A DNA stretch of 64,000 nt from positions 5,470,412 through 5,534,411 of the forward strand of contig NC_087385.1 of the NCBI RefSeq assembly GCF_963675165.1, read 5' to 3'. A program made the translations under genes and the position numbers. The notes beneath the pieces are model-generated. The model was not told the origin of the DNA. It did not search any database and saw nothing but the letters and a program-made list of their open reading frames with translations. Below are positions 21,324 through 34,212 of this stretch, in pieces. This DNA is from Halichondria panicea. Taxonomy: Eukaryota; Porifera; Demospongiae; Suberitida; Halichondriidae. Positions within the stretch are counted from its first letter, which is position 1; every line of letters begins with the position of its first letter.

Positions 21324-21439
21324 AGGTAAAGATCAGCATTTTGAAAATTGAAATGACAAGTCATAATTATAGCCTCAAGATTTAGGTAAAGATCAGCACT
21401 TTGAAAATTGAAAGACATAATAAAAGAAGGTAAAGATCA
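21324..21439. repeat. Three AGGTAAAGATCA motifs downstream of PPP2R3
   Basis: The 12-mer AGGTAAAGATCA occurs at 21324-21335, 21384-21395 and 21428-21439. The first two sit in an imperfect 60-bp tandem repeat that also contains TTTGAAAATTGAAA. The same 12-mer, or its TGGTAAAGATCA variant, appears at 46307-46318, 60061-60072 and in the termini of the MITE-like element at 45578-46094. Confidence 0.85.
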
Positions 21440-21503
21440 ACAAATTTAACTGAAAAGGCTACACCATTAACATAATTTTCCATAAACATTCTAGAATAAT
21501 AAT

Positions 21504-22932
21504 CTACTGTTCTTTCTTCTCCTTTCCCTTTCCTTTCTTCACAGTCCCTGCGTTCCAGTAGACGACAAACTGTATCATAATGATTGTGTTGAGGGTGAAA
21601 GAGATGGAGAATATAAGCAGTGTGATGGGGTCTTGAGTCTCTTGCATGGTCGTGAAGATACGAGCAGCAGCACCCGACCAGTTCAAGTAGGAGGTGATCA
21701 GAGAGAGCTGGCCAGTCGACCCATTAGAGTAGATCGCATACATCTGTGTAAACTGTGCATGGGGGGACAGAGAGCATAATTACTCATGAAATAACAGTGG
21801 ACCTTGCACTATTCACAGTACTACCGTATATTTTGAGGGTATAAACTTTCGCGAAATGACAGTTAGAAAGGTTTTCACGGATTTAATTTTCGCGGAATAG
21901 CAGCCTTTCTGCAGCATGCATACATGCGATATTAAATTTGTGAGTATAAATGTTCGCGGTGCATGCTTAATCAGTGAAAACCGCAACATTTATACCCTCG
22001 AAATACACACACTGTAAGGTATGCAAATGCCCACAGAGAACATTGTGAAGACAACATGCATATAGCGTGTGTGTCTAATTATACAGGATAGCTGCCCTTG
22101 AATAAGGCAATGTGCAGTATCTGTTGTGCTCCTCACCCTGCTCAACATCATGAGTGGTATCACAGCGGTTTGTAGTGTAGACAGGAGCTCCATGCTGGCA
22201 AGGTCAGAGGTCAAGTACCATGCTAATATGCTATAGACTGGGGCAAAGACGGCTATGAGTATCCGTTGGTTCTTGTAGTTGAACATGAGCGAGATTATGA
22301 TCACATTCTGAAGGGCTATGAAGAAACTCTCTCCCCAAGCACTGTAGAGTATAAAGAATATGCAAGTCATAATACCTAGTTAGCCTTTTATGTATGATTG
22401 TAAATCACTCTTTCAAGATATAGGACATTCCCCAATCTTCTCAGGCTAAGGTTACTCAATTGTAATACTTAAAAAGACGAACCTGAATGGAAATCCCTTG
22501 CCCAGGTTATAGGTGCAGGTGAAGGTAACGGCACCTAGCTCACTGAAGATGGACAAGTAGCTCAAGCCCTCTGCAGAACCTGCCGCCACAATCTTCATGA
22601 TCTGTGGCACCTTCACTGCATTGACAAGTAAATAGAGTTATATACGCACGAATGATATTTGTAAGACATTAGTCGCTAGCTTGTATATGATAGTGATAGT
22701 CTTACCAATAATTGATCCGAGGAGAATCAGCATACTGAGGGCACGACTGACAAACATCTTGAAACAGTCCGCTGCAAGATAAAGAGGGAGAGAGAGGAAA
22801 GACCGTAAACACTTTGTATGCTTTGGAAATCTCACAATCCTCACAGTCAAAGAAGTCATAGTTCTCCCATACTGTCTCATAGCAGTCTCCAGGGTAGAAG
22901 TACTTGAGTCCCGTCTTCAGTAGCTCAGTCAT
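21504..22932 (-). CDS. MPDU1: MPDU1, mannose-P-dolichol utilization defect 1 (PQ-loop protein)
   Basis: Five exons on the minus strand (22932-22845, 22771-22706, 22615-22483, 22341-22137, 21743-21504) join to 243 residues; human MPDU1 has 247. The first PQ-loop repeat carries GSIIVKVPQIMKI and GSAEGLSYLSIFSELGA (about residues 47-80). Further family blocks are FPFSAWGESFFIALQN, STGQLSLITSYLNW and ARIFTTMQETQDP, followed by a final helix and a basic tail. About seven hydrophobic segments are seen, as expected for an ER multi-spanning protein. MPDU1 is needed for use of dolichol-phosphate-mannose and dolichol-phosphate-glucose by ER glycosyltransferases; the mechanism is not settled. The ATG at 22932 is the first Met in frame. 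A MITE-like element occupies intron 4. The gene is head-to-head with TMTC4. Confidence 0.93.
21828..22006. mobile_element. MITE-like element in MPDU1 intron 4
   Basis: About 180 bp bounded by imperfect terminal inverted repeats. The left end reads TATTTTGAGGGTATAAACTT and the right end is the reverse complement of TATTTCGAGGGTATAAATGT. The interior is short, AT-rich and noncoding, with TTCGCGG-type motifs. No clear target-site duplication was recognised. Size and ends suit a nonautonomous DNA transposon. Confidence 0.6.
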
Positions 22933-23119
22933 CTTCACAGCAAGTTAACAGACTAGACAGCTGCAATAAAGTGGGTGTGGAAGGAAATAAAGATTGCCCA
23001 TCCTTTATTCCAATCTGATTGGGGGGCGTTGCCCAGGTGAGAAACGAAGGTGAGCATGGCTGCAATATTCTCAAGATACAGGATCAGGCAACAGTAGCCT
23101 TACAGGCACACTCACTGAG
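22933..23119. promoter_or_regulatory. MPDU1 / TMTC4 bidirectional promoter
   Basis: The two start codons are only 187 bp apart, so core promoters and 5' UTRs overlap in this space. At 23010-23022 is CCAATCTGATTGG, a near-palindrome that puts a CCAAT box (NF-Y type) in each direction at the middle of the gap. No TATA box is evident. Confidence 0.65.
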
Positions 23120-26100
23120 ATGAGCCCTGGAGGTGGGAGCTTGAATGGCTGTCTTGCAGTGGCAGGGTTTGCTGCAGCACTCTATCTGAACAGCCTCAAT
23201 GGAGAATTTGTGTTTGATGATCATGAAGCCATTGAAACCAATATGGATGTCAGGTACCTGGTAATTGATACTCAATGTACAATATATAGTTATTTATACG
23301 CTCATGACACTGCATAAAGCAGTCCGTCCACTTGTTTGCTTGTCAGTATTTATCTTTAAATGGAGAGAGGGTGATCATATGTTTGCATGGCTTCACACAT
23401 TTGTACCTGTGTGTTAGGTGCTCTCTACCTCTTCCCCCACACAGAACAAACACGCCTCTCTCGCAAGTGTTCAGCAACGACTTCTGGGGGCAGCCTTTAT
23501 CAGATCCTGAATCTCACAAGTCGTATCGCCCTCTGGTCATCCTCAGCTTCAGAACTAACAGACTCCTCCACGGACTGTGGGCACCTGGCTTCCATCTGGT
23601 CAACACTGTTCTGCATGCAGCTGTGACTGCTCTCTACTACCAGCTGCTGTGCAGGCTGAGGCTGGAGTGGAGCACTGTGGTCACTGCTAGTCTGTTGTTT
23701 GCTGCTCATCCCATTCACACCGAGGCCGTGAGTTTCAAATTTGTTTGCTAAATTATAATAACAGTTCCACTTTTTCGTACATTATTAATTTTGTACCTTT
23801 TACAGGTTTCAAACATCGTTGGTAGAACTGAGCTGCTTTGTGCACTTTTCTTCCTTCTTTCCTTCCTCCTATACGATCGCTCCCTCCCTCAAAGACGCCC
23901 CTCAACTCACTCGTGGCTACGTTTGTGTCTCTCCATCTGCCTGGCCGTGTCCTCCATGCTGTGCAAAGAGCAAGGGGTCACTGTACTGGGGGTGTGCTTA
24001 GTGTACGACCTGTTTGTTGTCTGCCAACTGGACCTGGTGGATTTGCTACATTGTGGCAAGATTGTTCTTAAAAGCCTGTACTTCAAATTGAGAGGACACA
24101 AGGCGAAGAAGAGGTGAACACACGAACTCTATCATCTATAACTTCATTTTTGTTATTTTTCACAGGCACCCTGCAATGCTCCCCCGGTGGCTCACACTGC
24201 TGACTCAGCGCTCTTTATTCCTTATCCTCTCTGCTTGTGTCATTGTCTTTTGTCGCCTCTACATCAACGGAGGGGGGAAGCCCCTATTTGTGGAGTCTGA
24301 TAACCCCGCCTCCTTCTCAGAACACCCCCTCACTCGATGGTTCACCTACTCCTATCTGGTGACCCTCAACGTGTGGTTGCTCCTCTGTCCCTCGTGGCTG
24401 TGTTTTGATTGGTCGATGGGGAGTGTGCCGCTAGTTACCGAGCTGACAGATCTGAGGAACATGGCTACCTGCTTTCTGTTTGGGACTCTCTTCATCTTCT
24501 TACTCTGGACCACTGGTAGGTAACAAAGTGGTTGTAATTAAGTCACGTAATTACTACTAAAATATTAACAGCCATACTTTGTCATTCCACGACATTATGA
24601 TTTTTTGAATGCTCAAAGCAATCTCTTTCGTATAATATAGGTTCAATTTTCAGACTAAAAATCATGACGAAATTAAGCATGAGTAAAGAATCTGAAGTTT
24701 AAAAATTATAATGTTAAAATTGGGACTGTATATTTATGGCTCCTCGGAAATATGTTATGATTGCATATTCGTTCAAGCAATAATGATGTATACATTTGCT
24801 CCTCTGCAGATACTCTCGAGAGGATCAGTTCTCATAACAGCACTGCTCTGTTTCAAGTCAACAATGGACCCAACAGTACACCAGTTGATACACCTGCTGT
24901 TGCCCCCGTGTCTAAAGCAACCAGTCGAAGAAGAGGCATTGTTCTGTTGTCTCTCTCACTTGCTGTGCTTCCATTCCTGCCTGCTACCAACCTCTTCTTC
25001 CCCGTTGGCTTTGTGGTAGCAGAGAGAATCCTCTACCTGCCCAGCATGGGATTCTGTCTCCTTGTTGCCATTGGCTACAGCAAACTCGTTAAGGTACTAG
25101 CTTCCCACACTGGCTGACGTTGGTCACCCCAGCTTCACTAGTTAAGCCTGGCATTCAGTATTGACCAGCCTAGCAACAGAAGAGTATGTGCCAATGGATA
25201 ACATGTGCACTACGTGACATTTTGTTTTTTCCCTCTAGCTGTCTCCACCTCTCCGCCCACTCATGACCATCTTTCTTCTCCTGAGCGTGACCACTTTTTC
25301 AGTCAAGACATTGCTGAGAAATGGAGATTGGACAGGTACGGAGGCTCTGGCCAGTTCAGCTATTCCTGTCAACCCCGGCAATGCCAAAGTCTTTATGAGC
25401 CTCGGTACTTACTATACACAGCTGGTGAGTGTGAGCTAGCCTCGAGACCAGGCCGATTAAAATGCATATTTTAATCGGCCTGGTCTCGAGGCTAAGTGTG
25501 AGCTAGCTAGAGGGTGATGTGTGGGTGATAGAAGTTAGCTTGGTGATCATTACCCAAAACTTCTAGTGCACAACTTGAGTTAGTAATTTGGTAAGTATCA
25601 TCATTGTAGTTTGCTCTGACTGATCCATTTCCTGAGCTCTTAATAATCAAATTATTTCGAGTGTTGGGTAAGTGGGTGGTGTTGGAATTGGGTGTATTGT
25701 ATTTGTAATAAATATAATAACATACGTCAATAATTGGAATTTAGCTGTATAGTAAATATTGATATTTGCCAAACTTTGGTCAGTTTATTATGGCTCTGAA
25801 TGAAAACACAGCAGTATATACATGTAGCTAGCCCATTGGTTTAATGGTACACCAATGTACAAGCAAACATTCTTATGAAAGCAAGGTCAACTTGTTTTTC
25901 CTTTGAAGGGAGGGCTAGTTTACATTATTTAGTAGTTTGGCAGGAAATTGTGATTAAACTCTTGACATCACCCTGAGCTTTGATGTGTGGCTTTTACCAT
26001 GGAACACATAGTAATATTTGCAGCTGTACTAATTATAGTAATTAAAGTGGCTGTTTTTCATATAATCCTTATTTCCAACTGAACACACCTGAGATTGTGG

Positions 26101-29100
26101 GCTCTTAAAATCTGCATTTTGTATGGTTAATAAAAATAATAATGTATTAGCAAGACCAGCTTATCTTTTATGGTCATCAAAGATTTCAGGCTTGCATGGT
26201 TACTCTCTACTTCCTGTTACTTCTTGTTATATAATCAATGTTGAACGTTCCCATGTCCTAGACACTCTTTTGTGGCTATGATCTTACTGTGGGGAATTGT
26301 TGCTAGCGGCCATCCTTAACAACGCTAAAAATAATCATTATATTTTTTCGGACACCTGTGTTTGGGTGCTGGGTTGCTTGGGCTCGTGGTTTGTACCCTG
26401 GGGCCTTGTACTAATTTGTGTGGTATATATAACATTAATGCATGCACTCACTGTGTGCGTGCAAATGTTCTCGGAATATAGCCCATGTGTGGTGGAATCT
26501 AATACCAATTCTTCCTTCCTGTAGGAACCTGCATTGTCTGATTATTGTATAGCAGTATAGACATTAGGTCACTTAATTAGCTGTTTCTAAGAAAATGAAA
26601 GCCATTGATACTGTGGTTCCTTTGTGCAACGGAATGTTCTTCCTCCTGTTGATTTATGTTACTTTCTTCTGTTCTAAAACAGCTGCTTTTAGACACTGGT
26701 GAATTATTCTTTCAGTGCCTTAATTTTGATGTTTTTATTGTTACTAGGTGCTGCTTATAAACTAATTAGAGCCATGGAGATCAATAAACATGGCCTTAAG
26801 ATCTCTCATTAAACAATGGTGCTTCCTTAGTAACTGCAGGTATCTAGTAATGATGCAAGCTGTCAGAATAACTGGAGCTATTAGCTTGAAATAACATTAT
26901 CAGCAGCTACGTTTTAGTACCTTAGTGGTCATGCCACCTTGTTCAGAGGGCACAGCCACCAGACAAGGGTCTTGGTGGCTCAACAATGAGTGACCATGTG
27001 AACTTGTTGTGTGGCCAATAATTTGTATAAACTTTCCCACAATTCTAGATGGATAATAATAGACCTTATACCACTGTATTGTGTTTGCATTAAGTGCATA
27101 GCTGGCGCCCTATGTTTTGGGTTAATAATTGCCTTGCGGAAGTAAATTATGCCCAGGCATGCATTGATAGTGGTTGCTTAGCAGCCCATGCCTAACACAC
27201 CCTGTGATAAATATAATAGCTGGCTGCTTGTTTGTGAATTAAAGGAAATTCATGGGAAAGGTCATTCATAGGTCATTGTTTCAGTATGGTATATAGCAAA
27301 CATAGAGCATTTCCTTTTCCCACAACTGTTTAAAGGATAAGGTTCAAATTATGATTATCTAATTGCTTTGCACAAATCTAATTTTAAGTCTGGGGTATTA
27401 TTATTTTGATTCCTTACAGGGCCAGCGAAGATGTGAGCTGTTCTATCATGAGGCCCTGAGGCTGAGACCCAACTACACAGCTGCCTGGACCAACCTCGGG
27501 CTAGTCATGATCAACACAGGTATACCGTCCTGCATGCTTGCTAACATTATTATATGCACTCATACATGTACGTCAAGGCTGGCTAACGTACGTACATGTA
27601 TGTTTATGATAATTGATAATTAATGGTAGCAATTGGGAAAGTATTGTTGTGGTTAGGTTTCTCTGTTTGGGGACCTAGCTTTGTTTTCATTGGCTTCTGA
27701 ATCAACTCTTTTTTTGTGGACGACTCTAAAACTAGCAGGCAAGCTTTACAAGAAGTGATTCCATCACAAATTACTAACTACTTTGGCCGTCTCTTTGTTG
27801 TTGCTTTACGTTTGTCCATTCAACCTTTAATAATCCTTTGTCAGTGGTTTTATTGTTTGCATATCAGATTCACATGTTTTCATATATCAAATCCTAATCA
27901 ATACGATCCACTATTAATTTCAAACGTCACACAGGTTATCAAAGAACAGAGAAACAGCGTCTGTTATTGTCTTCCAATTAGTACAGTCATAGTTGACTTT
28001 CCCAGCCTCTGTGTTTTGTCTATCGGGCCCTGAGTTGACCGTCCTCACCTTTCTTCCCCCGTGTTTGTGTAGTACGTGTCTCTACTGCGCCCAATGTCTC
28101 AAATATCGGTTATTATGTGGTTGCGCTATAAATTATTTGTGACAATGTCGTATGTAGTTAGTTATGAGTTGCCCTGCACTAGCGTGAGCTAGTGGTATGT
28201 GTTTTGTTTACTATGCAGCTGTTTGTGGTGCATATATAGCTTGCTTGTCCATTCATTCCCTTGTCTTCTGTTTGAGCAATTTGCAGTGTTAAGTGTAGGC
28301 TTAGACATCATCCACCTACATTGCATGTGGTGTTATTTGCATTCACATTGTTGCATGACTAAGGAACCCACAGGGAATCAGGCGATGGCACGGCACATAC
28401 CTCTGTGAGCTCAAAGGGATATTTGCTCTGAGCTCAGGGTGTAATTGGGTGAGCATACGTGACATTGGGTGATGTTTATTTCCTGTCTGCAAAGGTTACC
28501 TTACAGTGATCTGTGTCTCAAAGTTGATGATTATCTTTCCCACCGGGTATGATCGAGTGTCCCTCCTCCATTCACTGCATGTGTTCTCACTTACTTCCTG
28601 CCCACACACGCGCTTACTTGGTCCCAAATAGTTGTTCCGTGCACTGTCTAGTGCTCTGCTTTGGGGATGAGGAGCCAACCTTCTGCATAATGGTGGGCTT
28701 CCTTCCTCCACGTTAACAAAGCAACGACTAGGAACACTGTCACTGTGAAGCCATGGTCTAATACCCCCTTCACCTTTGCACTGTCACCACAATAGTTACC
28801 ATCAAACCATGATATTAATTACATTGGTACAGGTTACAGGTCAAAATACAATACTAATTTTAGTGACATTAAAATTATTTCTTTGGATTATCCAAATTAT
28901 GGTTTATGAAGTCCATGAGCTATCATTCATTGCAGGTGGCAACACTAACCCACATCAATTAAACACCAAGGAAACCTTTAAATTAATGGACACACAGGGC
29001 CGGGTATCATGAATTGATTTTTTATCAAAACTCCATTTTTGATTTAATTGCTCCCTCCCCCTCATTCATTATGACCGCACACACACACACACACACACAC

Positions 29101-32100
29101 AGATCGTCCGGTTGAAGCAGAGAGATGCTATACGAAGGCTCTCTCTATTAAATCAGACCATATTAATGCCAACACCAACATGGGCCACCTTTGTCGTCTC
29201 CAGGGGCGATGGGAGGATGCCAGTCGCTACTATCAGACTGTCCTGCAGAGGAGACCCAACAACGTAGTGCTTAGATACAACCTAGGACTCGTGGCCATGA
29301 GCATGGAAGGTGCTGAGAATCTACAGGTATACCTAGTTGCTATGGCTATGCCGTGTTTTATGTACATGCATTGAGTTAATAGCCATGGAACAAATTGATA
29401 CATGTACGTATCATTGAGCACATTGATCTTATAGACACTCAATTAATAGTTATTGTGCTCATTGCAGTCATATCTTCCTAGTGAGTTCCCCTCTTGTGAA
29501 AGACGTCTCCTGTAAAAATAGTTCCTTGTGTTGGGAGGTCCCTTGTCAGTGTGACGGAATAGCGTAGATATTAACTAGTACGTTCCATTTTTAATTAGTT
29601 ACTTCCTTATACAGCTTGTGTGGTAGGTAATCTATTGTTGGTATTTGCCTCACTTTGTTACTAGGCAACCTAGCTTGTGTTGAAGAGGGGTAGTAATTAG
29701 TTCATCCGTAGGCAGTCAGTGAAGTATTGTTGTGTGCTCTTTGAAGCTAATTGCCGAGTATTTGAGACGTATATTTCTTAATATTGGTTATACAAAGGGA
29801 GTGGGTGTAATGGCAGTCACCGCTGTAATTGATTTACCTACGTCATGTATACCATGGATTAATTTTGCTGAGCTGTTTTTTTTTATCCTAGTGCAGGTGA
29901 CTACATTTTTTTTTTTTAGTAAAGGGAGGACTCATTTAGGCTGTTTAGTTGGTTGTCCGGAGTAGCTACATGCACGTAGGTACAGTAGGAATATCATTTA
30001 TCATTTGTCAATGGCTGGTTCCATTATTTTGCTCACTTTCCCAGTAAGAGTGGCCTGGTGGGTGAGGTGGGGAGGTGGGTGAGCGTGACTGAAAGGAAAT
30101 AGGCTAATTATGTGTGCTGTATCTAGTGGTCTTCATAACATAATGTCTTTGCCTTTCTTGGTAATCTTTCTTAGTGGCCTCTATTGCCCCTAGTGGCTTG
30201 TGCTAGGAAGCCTAGCAACTGCTGTCCACCCACTCACCAATCAACACCAACTCTAACTGTGGTTTTCTTTTTTCCCTTGAAAATAAATTTATGCTTGTGT
30301 TATGTGTGCAGACTACCCCCACACACTGAGTAACTGCATGTGTTAATAATTACAGTAAAAATAAATAAATAGTTGATGTAGCTGTGGTTGTAGGACAGCT
30401 AGTTGTTCGTTTGTTCTAGTGTTGTTTTGTTTACCCCCAGGCCACAGAAGTACAAGATTGGCTGAAGTAGAGAAAACATCTTGCACACCCTCTAGTCAAA
30501 TATTCAACCATTTGTCACGCACTCATGTATGGTATTTTCATCACGCTTATAGCTATATATGTACACGACTCATTTAATTAAAAACACATGTCTCTAGCTA
30601 GTGCATGTGACAACATCCTCTAGTGTGCTGACTGGATGGTTTGAGACTGCAGCTGCCTTGCGTATGTACATATGGGATGAGTTATAATTCTTCCGTGTTA
30701 ATGATTTAAATCGCGTTACATAATAATGCCTTTGTCGCTAACTATTTTCGCAATAGATATGCGTATTATACTGATTGCTAGGCAACAAAATATTGATCTG
30801 AAGTAATTAGTTTGCTGTCTGGCATATATGGCTACATCACTAGCATTATTGTCATCATAGTGCGTAAGTAAAGTGCCATAACTACATTGTTTCCATGTAA
30901 TCCGATCTCCCCCTCCAGAGAGCAGAGGAAGAGTTTGGCCGAGTAGTGCAGCTGGAGCCGCATCACTGGGAGAGCCATGCTGCTCTTGCCAGTCTCCTGG
31001 CAACCACAACCACTAACGGTAGGAGAGTGGCGTATGGATTCACCAAGGGAAAGAGATTGGATCAGGTGGGTTCCTTTGAATGGTACGTCATATCCTGCAC
31101 AGGGGTTCTTGTGGCTCATTCAGTGGCATGCTTAACTTCCAAACTTCAAATTGAACCAACATTTCGTTTTCTAACTCTAGCCACCCACAAGTGATGCTTA
31201 TTTGCATGAATATTCTGGCAGCTGTACAGTACAGCTGTGCATATACGACAAACTAATGTGTGTGTATGCTCCTATGTTTGTCAGCACAATGACCACATAC
31301 TTATCACTATATTCATAGGATGGTAAAGTGCTTGTTTGCTGTGTTGTGCTAACAGGTACGTGCATTACCATTGCATGAGTTCCTAAATTAGACGCTACAA
31401 TTATAGAGTACACATTATTGAGTGAACTTCCTTATGTATAAATCTCCCCAGTGTGTGTATTCATGCACAACAGTATAATTAGGTGTGTGTTTGTCTGGTG
31501 TGTGTGTCCAGTTATTGTAGTGGGTAGGGTGACAAGTCAAAGTTCTCACAAACCATTAGTTTCCCTTCAGACAAACAAGGTATTCATTCCCCTACCATTC
31601 ACTGTTGTGGCTGAGCTCTACTTAAAGGCCTGTGGGAGGTCCTAGAGTTCAGTCTTACTTCATAATGGTTCCCACTGTCCTGCTGACCAGATAAGCATAT
31701 TTATAGACCCATAATGATATTCATTGTGTTATGACCCATGTTGCTATGGTTAAGGTACACCAGAGTGTGTTTGCTGCTATTTTTATGGGTAACAATTAAA
31801 CCTCTGATGTGGTTATCAGTGTAGGCAGCCTGGGAATAGGCTCTTATCTATGGAGCGTGATCAGCTGTCCTCTTAGCTAATTGCCAGCTGAAGCTTTGTG
31901 TCTCTGGGCTCTGGGTGTAACGTACATACTACATTAATACTAGCAGCTTGTGGGATGTCCATGCAATGGTCTGCACCAGCTGTGCAAACCCAATGCCATT
32001 ATGTTTAATAGCTTCTCCACTTTTAAGTGCACAATGCATGAAAATAGGAAATCGATGTTTAGATGCTCTACACATATACGTCTGCAACTTTTGATTTGGT

Positions 32101-34212
32101 TTTTGTGGTGTAGAAACAATAAAAATGCACAGTTATTCCACTTCATACCACACTACATACATGTATGTATCTTTCTAACCCCAAAGCATGATCTACATGT
32201 TTCTGTACACATCAAAGGGTTCCTGTGTGTTATAGTACCACAATCTGTTCCTTATGGGATGCTGTTTATCGTGCAATCAGATCCTGTGCATATGGTATGA
32301 TAATTATTGTACAAAGACCAGCCGCAGCATTTTGTCTCCACTACTCTAGCAGCTGTGGTTTACGCTAGCTACCATTCATGACTTGTTTTTTTTGTGTGCC
32401 AGTACAGATAAGGGGTGTGGGAGTGCCCGCTAGTGAGCTGTTAATTGTTTTGTTTTACTAGCTGTTATGTAAGACTCATCACAACATGCAACACCCATCT
32501 CTCTCTCTGAGTGTGTGGGTGTATGTGGAGGGAGCACATTTGCTAATGGAATTTTGGCTGTACTAGGAACTCCTTATAGACTTTAAATTAATTGATATTT
32601 TTAGAGATTGAGCCAGTTTTATAGCTTCTTTATAATATATATATATAATATAGGAGCCTGGTTTCTGTACTTATGGCTTCTAGTGGCGACTGTGTGCCTG
32701 ATATGTCTAACCCCAGGTTTGAAGTGGTAAATAATCATTTCGGACAATTACAATTGTTACTATGGGAACAGAAACAGGTGCCTTATACAGGAAGTCGTCC
32801 CACAAGCAGTGAGGCTGGACACTAAAATTATTTTATTCCATGACCTATTCTAAGAATGCTTGTGTGGTGGTGTATTGTGGCGAGTGGATTGTGACCTTGT
32901 GAGGGGAGTGTTGTACTCCATGGTTCACTAGTTGAATGGGTGTTTCCTGTGTGTGGGCGTCACATGATACGAGTGCACTCTTGCCCATTGACGCCCGGGG
33001 AGAGAGAACGTGTCAATGATCATGCACACTGTACATACATGTTTACATTCTTGTATTGAGTTCTAGACTTTGTACTCCATAATAGGACGTAGGGAGAGCA
33101 TAAAAAGTAAATAGACGCATGCATGCACAAGGCTTTTGCTTTAGTATGTTTGTGTCACTTGACTTTCTATAATGATTTGTTTGGTTTCCAGGATTTAGCA
33201 CATTTCTTTATACTACTCTGCCTGTGGTCAAACAGACTTAAACTTTTAATGGCTTGCTCAATCACCCGTGTGCTAATTACCATGTCTCCTGCCGTCTTCG
33301 GTATGAGACGCATCTTGTGTAGATACATGTACTGTACATGCTGTGTGAACCTCATGCAAGGTGGTATGTTAATCCGTACACAATGCATGTCTTGAACTCT
33401 CACCCTTTAACCTCAACATACCCCTTCCTGTGTGGCATTCATACACCGATTGTGTGTGGTAACTGAAACTGAGGCAGGTGGTCACATGCTAGGGTAATCC
33501 TATTGTTAGTGTTTGTGGGGGGTATCAGACAACAAGTCTCCAAATACTTTCCCATGTGCATCATTGTCTGCAGTCCCAACTAGATCCACCCACTCTTATG
33601 CATGCATGCAGCACAAACTGTTGATCACTGTGTATGAATGGGTGATTAATTTGCTAATGGGGTGTTATGGGTGTGTGTTTTTCCTACAGGCAATACAACA
33701 CTATCAAAGGGCTCTATCTCTACAGCCGGATCAGACAAGTATTCGCTATGACCTGTCAAGGATTTTTGTATTTAAGGTATGCTCATTCAATTTTCATACA
33801 TAATGATCTCAGATTTACATTCTATTCACACTGGGAACAGCCATTTAATTGAATAACAAGCACCCTTTGTTGCATATCATGTCAATGCATGGTGTTCACA
33901 CAGTGAGATACTGCATGCATGAATGGAAGTAAACACTAAACAAATGTTTATAGCGATTAGCAAGCACTGTACTGTATCATGTCTTCACTGCATGCATACA
34001 TTCTCGTTCAGGGGAGACTAGCCGAGGCCAGAGCTGAACTACAGACCGTAGTGAAGCTGTCCCCTGAGCACCCTCAGGCACATTATGAGCTTGGCAGCAT
34101 ACACGAGCAGCTGGGGGAGAGTAGAGAGGCAGTGAGAGAGTTTCAGATCGCGTTGAAGCTGGATCCCACCTCGTCTTTGATCAAGCAAAAACTGATCAAT
34201 GAACTGAACTAA
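23120..34212 (+). CDS. TMTC4: TMTC4-like ER O-mannosyltransferase with TPR repeats
   Basis: Eleven exons (23120-23253, 23445-23727, 23806-24113, 24166-24515, 24810-25093, 25239-25424, 27420-27519, 29103-29326, 30919-31065, 33690-33776, 34012-34212) give 767 residues; human TMTC4 has about 740. The membrane half shows [105 protein letters not shown] and [14 protein letters not shown]. The last five favour TMTC4 over TMTC1-3. The DD in the first luminal loop suits a GT-C type glycosyltransferase. From about residue 480 to the end are tandem TPR units. TMTC1-4 transfer mannose from dolichol-phosphate-mannose to Ser/Thr of cadherins in the ER lumen. The first six exons are compact, while the TPR exons are separated by introns of 1.6-2.6 kb. 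The exon joins show no gap in the TPR series. Confidence 0.92.
25425..27419 (+). other. TMTC4 intron 6 (2.0 kb)
   Basis: Apart from the fold-back at 25438-25493, the intron is AT-rich unique-looking sequence. I see no further exon, RNA gene or element. The short open frame at 26297-26524 lacks any recognisable domain. Confidence 0.6.
25438..25493. repeat. Perfect fold-back palindrome (26-bp arms, 4-nt loop)
   Basis: Two exactly complementary 26-nt arms, 25438-25463 and 25468-25493, are separated by GCAT. The outer ends read AGCCTCGAGACCAGGCCG and its complement. It sits 13 bp inside intron 6 after the donor of exon 6. It could be a very short fold-back element or the fused ends of one. Confidence 0.9.
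27520..33689 (+). other. TMTC4 introns 7, 8 and 9
   Basis: The noncoding stretches 27520-29102, 29327-30918 and 31066-33689 lie between TPR exons. Intron 7 ends in a (CA)n run (about 29078-29101) that supplies the acceptor AG of exon 8. Nothing else is recognisable beyond AT-rich sequence and short open frames without domains. Confidence 0.6.

Noticed and set aside
23387-24101. Several short open frames overlapping TMTC4 exons 2 and 3
   Set aside because: They are other-frame or antisense shadows of exons confirmed by TMTC family motifs.
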